From: Pseudomonadota bacterium
Lineage (GTDB): Bacteria; Desulfobacterota; Desulfobaccia; Desulfobaccales; 0-14-0-80-60-11
Direction: 5' to 3'
DNA length: 10,521 bases
Assembly: GCA_018897875.1 (NCBI GenBank)
Contig: JAHIKF010000504.1
Coordinates: 1 to 10,521, forward strand
In this document: in pieces, positions 8,101 through 10,521 of the stretch
Layout: the number at the start of each line of letters is the position of its first letter
Position numbering within the stretch: position 1 is the stretch's first letter
Notes under the pieces: generated by a model
Database searches by the model: none
What the model was told of the DNA's origin: nothing
The model's input: only the letters and a program-made list of their open reading frames with translations
Position numbers and translations under genes: made by a program

Positions 8101-9075
8101 CAATACAACATTGATGACCGCCTGATCAATACCGGTAGCTCCATGTTTCAATACGATTCCAATGGCAATCTGATTTCTAAGACCATGGGAGCTATTGTTT
8201 TTAATTACTCTTATGATTACAACAACATGATGACTCAGGTGCAGATGCCAGACAAAACTTATAAATACAAATATGACCCGCTACTCAACCGAGTGAGCAA
8301 ACAGGTGGGTGATGATAAAAAACTTCTCGTCGTGAACCCTAATGCTGTTGTCCCACAAGTTATGATGCAGACCAATATTGGGAAAAATCCCACAGATTAT
8401 TACATTTATGGCGTGGGCCTCCTATCTCGCATTGATGCGGACGGTAACGTTTACTACTACCATTTCAACGGGTTAGGAAGTACCGTAGCCGTTACCGATA
8501 AAGATGGCAATCCAGTGAACCGTTACCTTTACGATCCATTCGGAAAGCTACTCGAAAGTTACGAAACCTTTCAGAATCCCTTCCGATATGTAGGTCGGTA
8601 TGGGGTGATGGACGATGACAATGACTTGCTCTTCATGAAGGCCCGCTATTATGACTCCCAATTGGGTAGGTTTATCGGAAAGGACCCAGCAGGATATATG
8701 AGTGGCATGAATGTTTACACCTATGTTTATAATAATCCTTTAGGTTTTATTGATCCATTGGGATTGCAAGGCTATAAGCCTAACTTCTTCGATAAAATCT
8801 TACGTTATGGAAATTGGGGAGGTAAGCATTGGAGCGGAGCAGGATGGATACCGGAAGGCGGATTAGGCCAACGTTCAGTAACCGCCCTTGACTGGCTAGA
8901 TCGTTGGTGGCAAAAACACGATATTGATTGCATTGACAATCCCATAGGTAACACCAATAGGGTTAAGCTCGGTGTCTTCACCGAACTTTATTTGAGAAAA
9001 ATGTTTTTACCATGGACTGTAAATTTACACAAAGAAATTGCCGCTTGGGCGTTCATCGTTGGAGTATGGCATTAA
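5188..9075 (+). CDS. Secreted RHS/YD-repeat polymorphic toxin with built-in C39 peptidase domain
   Basis: AGGAGG at 5175-5180, 7 bases before ATG 5188, fixes the start. Domains in order over 1295 residues: Sec signal peptide (1-33, cleavage after GRA); TPR-like helix pairs (about 52-165); C39-type cysteine peptidase (about 185-310) with candidate triad C191 (RCGQESL), H264 (GHYVVF) and D280 (VFDP), spaced as in C39 enzymes; double-glycine motif at 320-331; DUF6531-like entry segment (about 352-500, with VLKRTYNS); many YD repeats (about 506-1090) of the G-N-L-x-S-x-x-T/YAYD style; RHS core (about 1090-1193) ending in FIDPLGL; and a variable tip (1194-1295). RHS proteins form a hollow cocoon around a C-terminal toxin that is freed by core autoproteolysis. 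Delivery here would be Sec-dependent, since no PAAR or VgrG part is visible. GC falls from about 60-68% in sampled front blocks to about 32-48% in sampled back blocks. Confidence 0.9.
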   Translation: MAPLTGYSKSIKTRLASCLLVLFLLSFSGEGRAQLDGEDAVPPPPSRSHVNQSQEAAFSQAQTLWNQRRWEHAVLAYEHYLRLHPQGDYAPQVYHHLGMYLEQHQRLDEALQYYQAGVARARDGKTRQILESEVADIQTRYGNLEEAIQLYQGILRQPASWEMFKIANKKLLMLHFKRVARKKQGDHASRCGQESLKTALTQLGVAPRDEVLKKIPQVQGNRISMESLKQAALAHGVKCDGLKSADGRLEKLSPPAILLLNPGHYVVFQGLTATGVKVFDPVAGQEATTVIPLDRFQMQWTGYALSFAPSDRKVQHLTRLSDQEMQNLFGGCHAAGSNQTNKGKGIPNTEIIDPLHIWVNSVSLNMILEDVDAVWPTMGDPLVLKRTYNSEDANTGMFGPSWRFSYEISLTVDTAGNATVTWGDGRTDLYTSKGDGTFMAPLGYFDRLVKNPDGTYSLWEKAGKFTYSFGADLRLGKISDPNGNALDLVWGPNGLTALIIHYGNTTKQITFTYGGQGRCTRISLPDGRFSTFSYSSTGDLITSADMEGYKTSYAYDVNKYITGIATPLGVKQILYQPSPANLNIYAPQKIITPSGNTFQFTVDGTDIVYTDGNGHQTRYTVDSYTAFTSKITNAAGGVTSFTYDSYGNRTSVTDPSGAKWVLAYDPDPSKGNLTKLTDRLGRSVTMTYSAYDDLMSVNAPLGRQSNFTYDTNHNLVKMTDSLSRETSFTYYSSGRLLQSTLSGTPNPVITFQYDAFGNLISETDPAGHITRYAYDEAGRVLSRTDANGNQTEFAYDKLSRLTRVSAPDGVVLYTFDSTDLREITAIDRRQMTFAYDKSGHIVNFRDIHGFLLHYAYDGEGNLTSLTYPGNKVVTYQYDNLNRLTSVTDWLGKTTTYTYDNVGNTVQIAYPNGTGAQLYYDSNHRLIVHQNYGVSGQPLPQFAYLLDDAGNCIGETRRYAEFAEPAWKNLASQYNIDDRLINTGSSMFQYDSNGNLISKTMGAIVFNYSYDYNNMMTQVQMPDKTYKYKYDPLLNRVSKQVGDDKKLLVVNPNAVVPQVMMQTNIGKNPTDYYIYGVGLLSRIDADGNVYYYHFNGLGSTVAVTDKDGNPVNRYLYDPFGKLLESYETFQNPFRYVGRYGVMDDDNDLLFMKARYYDSQLGRFIGKDPAGYMSGMNVYTYVYNNPLGFIDPLGLQGYKPNFFDKILRYGNWGGKHWSGAGWIPEGGLGQRSVTALDWLDRWWQKHDIDCIDNPIGNTNRVKLGVFTELYLRKMFLPWTVNLHKEIAAWAFIVGVWH
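6145..6180 (+). other. Double-glycine (bacteriocin-type) processing motif inside the RHS protein
   Basis: Residues 320-331 read LSDQEMQNLFGG. Against the double-glycine leader consensus recognised by C39 peptidases (LSxxELxxIxGG), every key position fits: L at -12, S at -11, E at -8, a large hydrophobic (M) at -7, L at -4, G at -2 and G at -1. It lies directly after the C39 domain, so cleavage after G331 would release the RHS part with a new N-terminal C332. The match is seen directly; cleavage is inferred. Confidence 0.65.
8767..9072 (+). other. RHS C-terminal tip, phospholipase A2-like candidate toxin domain
   Basis: The 102 residues after the core motif FIDPLGL (1194-1295) are the polymorphic part, where RHS toxins place their activity. 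YGNWGGKHWSG (1207-1217) followed by LDWLDRWWQKHDIDC (1234-1248) resembles the calcium loop (YG..CG.G) and catalytic helix (D..C..HD.C) of phospholipase A2-like effector domains, with H1244-D1245 as the candidate catalytic dyad. Several cysteines usual in the family are replaced by G or W, so activity is uncertain. The end (AAWAFIVGVW) is hydrophobic. Sampled GC over 8761-9060 is about 44%, well below the front of the gene. Confidence 0.5.
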
Positions 9076-9122
9076 TGACCTTCATTATTATTTTGGCCAT
9101 CTGTTTTCATCAACCTAAATAA
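9075..9122 (+). other. 15-codon ORF overlapping the RHS stop (TAATG), possible remnant
   Basis: The RHS stop TAA (9073-9075) shares its last base with an ATG (9075-9077). The frame runs 15 codons (MTFIIILAICFHQPK) to TAA 9120-9122. The start is hydrophobic, like a membrane anchor. Overlapping stop and start codons are typical of toxin-immunity pairs, so this could be what is left of an immunity gene. It may equally be chance in AT-rich sequence. No other gene is visible in 9076-9261. Confidence 0.2.
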
Positions 9123-9126
9123 AAGT

Positions 9127-9169
9127 GGTTATCAGAATTAAGTATTTTATGCAAGATATTCTAATAACC
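9127..9169 (+). repeat. Imperfect 12-bp inverted repeat in the AT-rich spacer
   Basis: The left arm GGTTATCAGAAT (9127-9138) and the right arm ATTCTAATAACC (9158-9169) pair at 11 of 12 positions around a 19-base loop; the only mismatch is C9133 against A9163. A run of six T at 9182-9187 follows 12 bases later, so it is not a textbook intrinsic terminator. It could be a terminator variant, an operator or a recombination site. The surrounding spacer is only about 20-27% GC in sampled 60-base blocks. Confidence 0.45.
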
Positions 9170-9261
9170 TAAATTATAAAATTTTTTACCATACGATTGT
9201 TGTTTAGTACGAGAATATATTCAACTGCTACTTTCAAATATTAATAAAAGGGATAAAAGCG

Positions 9262-10245
9262 ATGAACCCAAAGTGCAATTTAGCCCTCATGTCTCTTTAT
9301 TTAATTCTTTGCGCAATATTCTGCTCTCCTCTCAATTGCCACGCAGCAACTTCCATTCCCTGCGGCGGGGCCGCGGCGGGCAGCATCACGGCCGCCGCCC
9401 AGGTGGACACCTACACCTTCACGGCCGCGGCGGGTGACGTGATTACCATCCGGGCCGCCCGGGTCACCGGGGATACCAATTACTTCAATATCGTCCTGGA
9501 ACTCGACGCCCCGGATGGGAGCCTGGTCGGCACCGGAACCTGGCAGATTGACAAGACCCTCACTGCGTCGGGGACCTACACCGTCAAGGCCAGGGACGAC
9601 AACAATACCCATACGGGCACCTATATTCTCACCTGGCAAAAAGTCAACAACCCGTGCAACGCCACGGCCCTGAACGCGGGGGAGGTGGCCGTGGGGGACC
9701 TGGGCCAAACGGTGGATAATCCTCCCTGGCGGTATTACTCCTTCACCGGGGCCGCCGGCGACGTGGTGACCCTGCGGGCCGCCAGGACCGCAGGCGATAC
9801 CAATTACTTCAACGTCTACCTGGAACTCTTCGCCCCTAACGGCACCCGCATCGGCAACGCCCTCTGGCAGATCGACCAGACCCTGCCCCAGAACGGCACC
9901 TATACGATTCTGGTCCGGGATGACAACACCACCCAGGCCGGCAGTTTCGCCCTGGATTGGCAGAGGCTGACCAATCCCGTTAACGCCACGCCCTTGAACT
10001 GTGGCGAAATGGCGGCGGGAAACCTGGGCCAGACAATGGAAAATCCCCCATACCGCTATTACTCCTTCACCGGCGCCGTGGGGGACCTGGTGACCCTACG
10101 GGCGGCCCGGACCGCAGGCGATACCATTTATTTCAATGTCTACCTGGAACTCTTTGCCCCTAACGGCACCCGCATCGGCAACGGCCTGGCAGATAGACCA
10201 GACCCTGCCCCAGAACGGCACCTATACAATTCTGGTCCGGGATGA
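9262..10245 (+). pseudogene. Secreted PPC-like repeat protein, frameshifted (5' part)
   Basis: AAGGGA at 9248-9253 lies 8 bases before ATG 9262. The product begins with a Sec signal peptide (hydrophobic 7-22, cleavage after A28 in CHA). It continues as tandem beta-sandwich units of 108 residues with the pattern YTFTAAAGDVITIRAA, LELFAPNGT, GTYTILVRDD and GSFALDWQRL. That pattern resembles bacterial pre-peptidase C-terminal (PPC) type domains, which usually accompany secreted enzymes or surface proteins. In the third unit the frame shifts after base 10183: relative to the fourth unit, two bases (CT) are missing. The residues after NGTRIGN are therefore out of frame and the ORF stops at 10243-10245. 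The same repeat continues in another frame downstream. Function is unknown, and no enzyme domain is seen within the window. A sequencing error is a real alternative to a true pseudogene. Confidence 0.75.
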
Positions 10246-10521
10246 CACCAGCACCCAGGCCGGCAGTTTTATCCTCACCTGGCAGCGACTGAACAACCCC
10301 TGCAATGCCGCCAGTCTGGGGTGTGGGGAGATCGCCCGGGGGGCCCTGGGCAGCACCGCGAGCACCCCGCCCTGGCAGTATTGCTCCTTCACCGGCGCCG
10401 CCGGCGATGTGGTGACCCTCCGGGCGGCCCGGACCGCAGGCGATACCATTTATTTCAATGTCTACCTGGAACTCTTTGCCCCTAACGGCACCCGCATCGG
10501 CAACGCTGCCTGGCAGATAGA
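9418..10521 (+). repeat. Tandem 324-bp coding repeats (108 residues each)
   Basis: Using the TTC of the YxFT/SFTG motif as anchor, units begin at 9418, 9742, 10066 and 10388. The first two spacings are exactly 324 bases; the third is 322 because of the 2-base deletion. The fourth unit is cut by the window end. Units 2-4 are much closer to each other than to unit 1. Units 3 and 4 share an identical 85-base stretch (10099-10183 and 10421-10505). Confidence 0.9.
10184..10521 (+). pseudogene. Continuation of the PPC-like repeat protein after the frameshift (partial, runs off the window)
   Basis: From 10184 the frame shifted by two bases restores the repeat: WQIDQTLPQNGTYTILVRDD, GSFILTWQRLNNPCNA, CSFTGAAGDVVTLRAA and LELFAPNGTRIGNAAWQI. 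It is open to the window end at 10521. It has no start codon or ribosome binding site of its own and is best read as the 3' part of the gene that starts at 9262. The true C-terminus lies outside the window. Confidence 0.7.

Noticed and set aside
9073..9087. Hairpin TAATGA-CCT-TCATTA at the RHS stop as a terminator
   Set aside because: The stem is six mostly A-T pairs with a 3-base loop and no clean T-run, too weak to call.
9186..9221. Promoter before the repeat-protein gene (TATATT at 9216-9221)
   Set aside because: No -35-like hexamer lies at a suitable distance, and any AT-rich stretch offers such a -10 match.
1..10521. tRNA, rRNA, CRISPR array, IS element or phage genes
   Set aside because: Nothing resembling tRNA or rRNA sequence, short spaced direct repeats, a transposase or phage structural genes was seen on either strand.

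Overview
The window is a moderately GC-rich bacterial chromosome segment in which every convincing gene lies on the + strand. Sec signal peptides, a lipoprotein, a metal-type ABC importer and large secreted repeat proteins point to a Gram-negative environmental bacterium. A Desulfobacterota-like host is my best guess from gene style, but this is weak inference and no taxonomic marker is present.

Bases 135-3525 encode a compact ABC importer of the ferric-ion/FbpABC type: a substrate-binding lipoprotein, a fused two-domain permease and an ATPase without a C-terminal regulatory domain. The next two genes are packed almost without gaps. One (3529-4017) encodes a small exported protein that matches the ChrB-type chromate-resistance domain. 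The other (4028-5152) encodes an exported protein with a FlgD-like Ig fold and a second C-terminal beta-sandwich. A 1295-residue secreted RHS/YD-repeat protein (5188-9075) follows 35 bases later behind an AGGAGG ribosome binding site. These six genes look like one transcription unit.

The RHS protein is the main discovery candidate. Its order is signal peptide, TPR-like helices, a C39-type cysteine peptidase domain with a visible Cys/His/Asp triad (C191, H264, D280), then a bacteriocin-type double-glycine motif (LSDQEMQNLFGG, ending at G331). A DUF6531-like entry region, the YD-repeat shell, the RHS core with its two conserved aspartates (D1166, D1189) and a roughly 100-residue C-terminal tip follow. 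The tip carries a phospholipase A2-like His-Asp signature. The layout suggests a toxin that carries its own N-terminal processing protease and its matching cleavage site. No obvious immunity gene follows it.

An AT-rich spacer (9076-9261) contains an imperfect 12-bp inverted repeat and a 15-codon ORF that overlaps the RHS stop codon. After it comes a secreted protein built from 108-residue PPC-like beta-sandwich repeats with an exact 324-bp period. In the third repeat a 2-base deletion breaks the frame. The repeats resume in another frame and run off the window end, so this gene is either a pseudogene or carries a sequence error.
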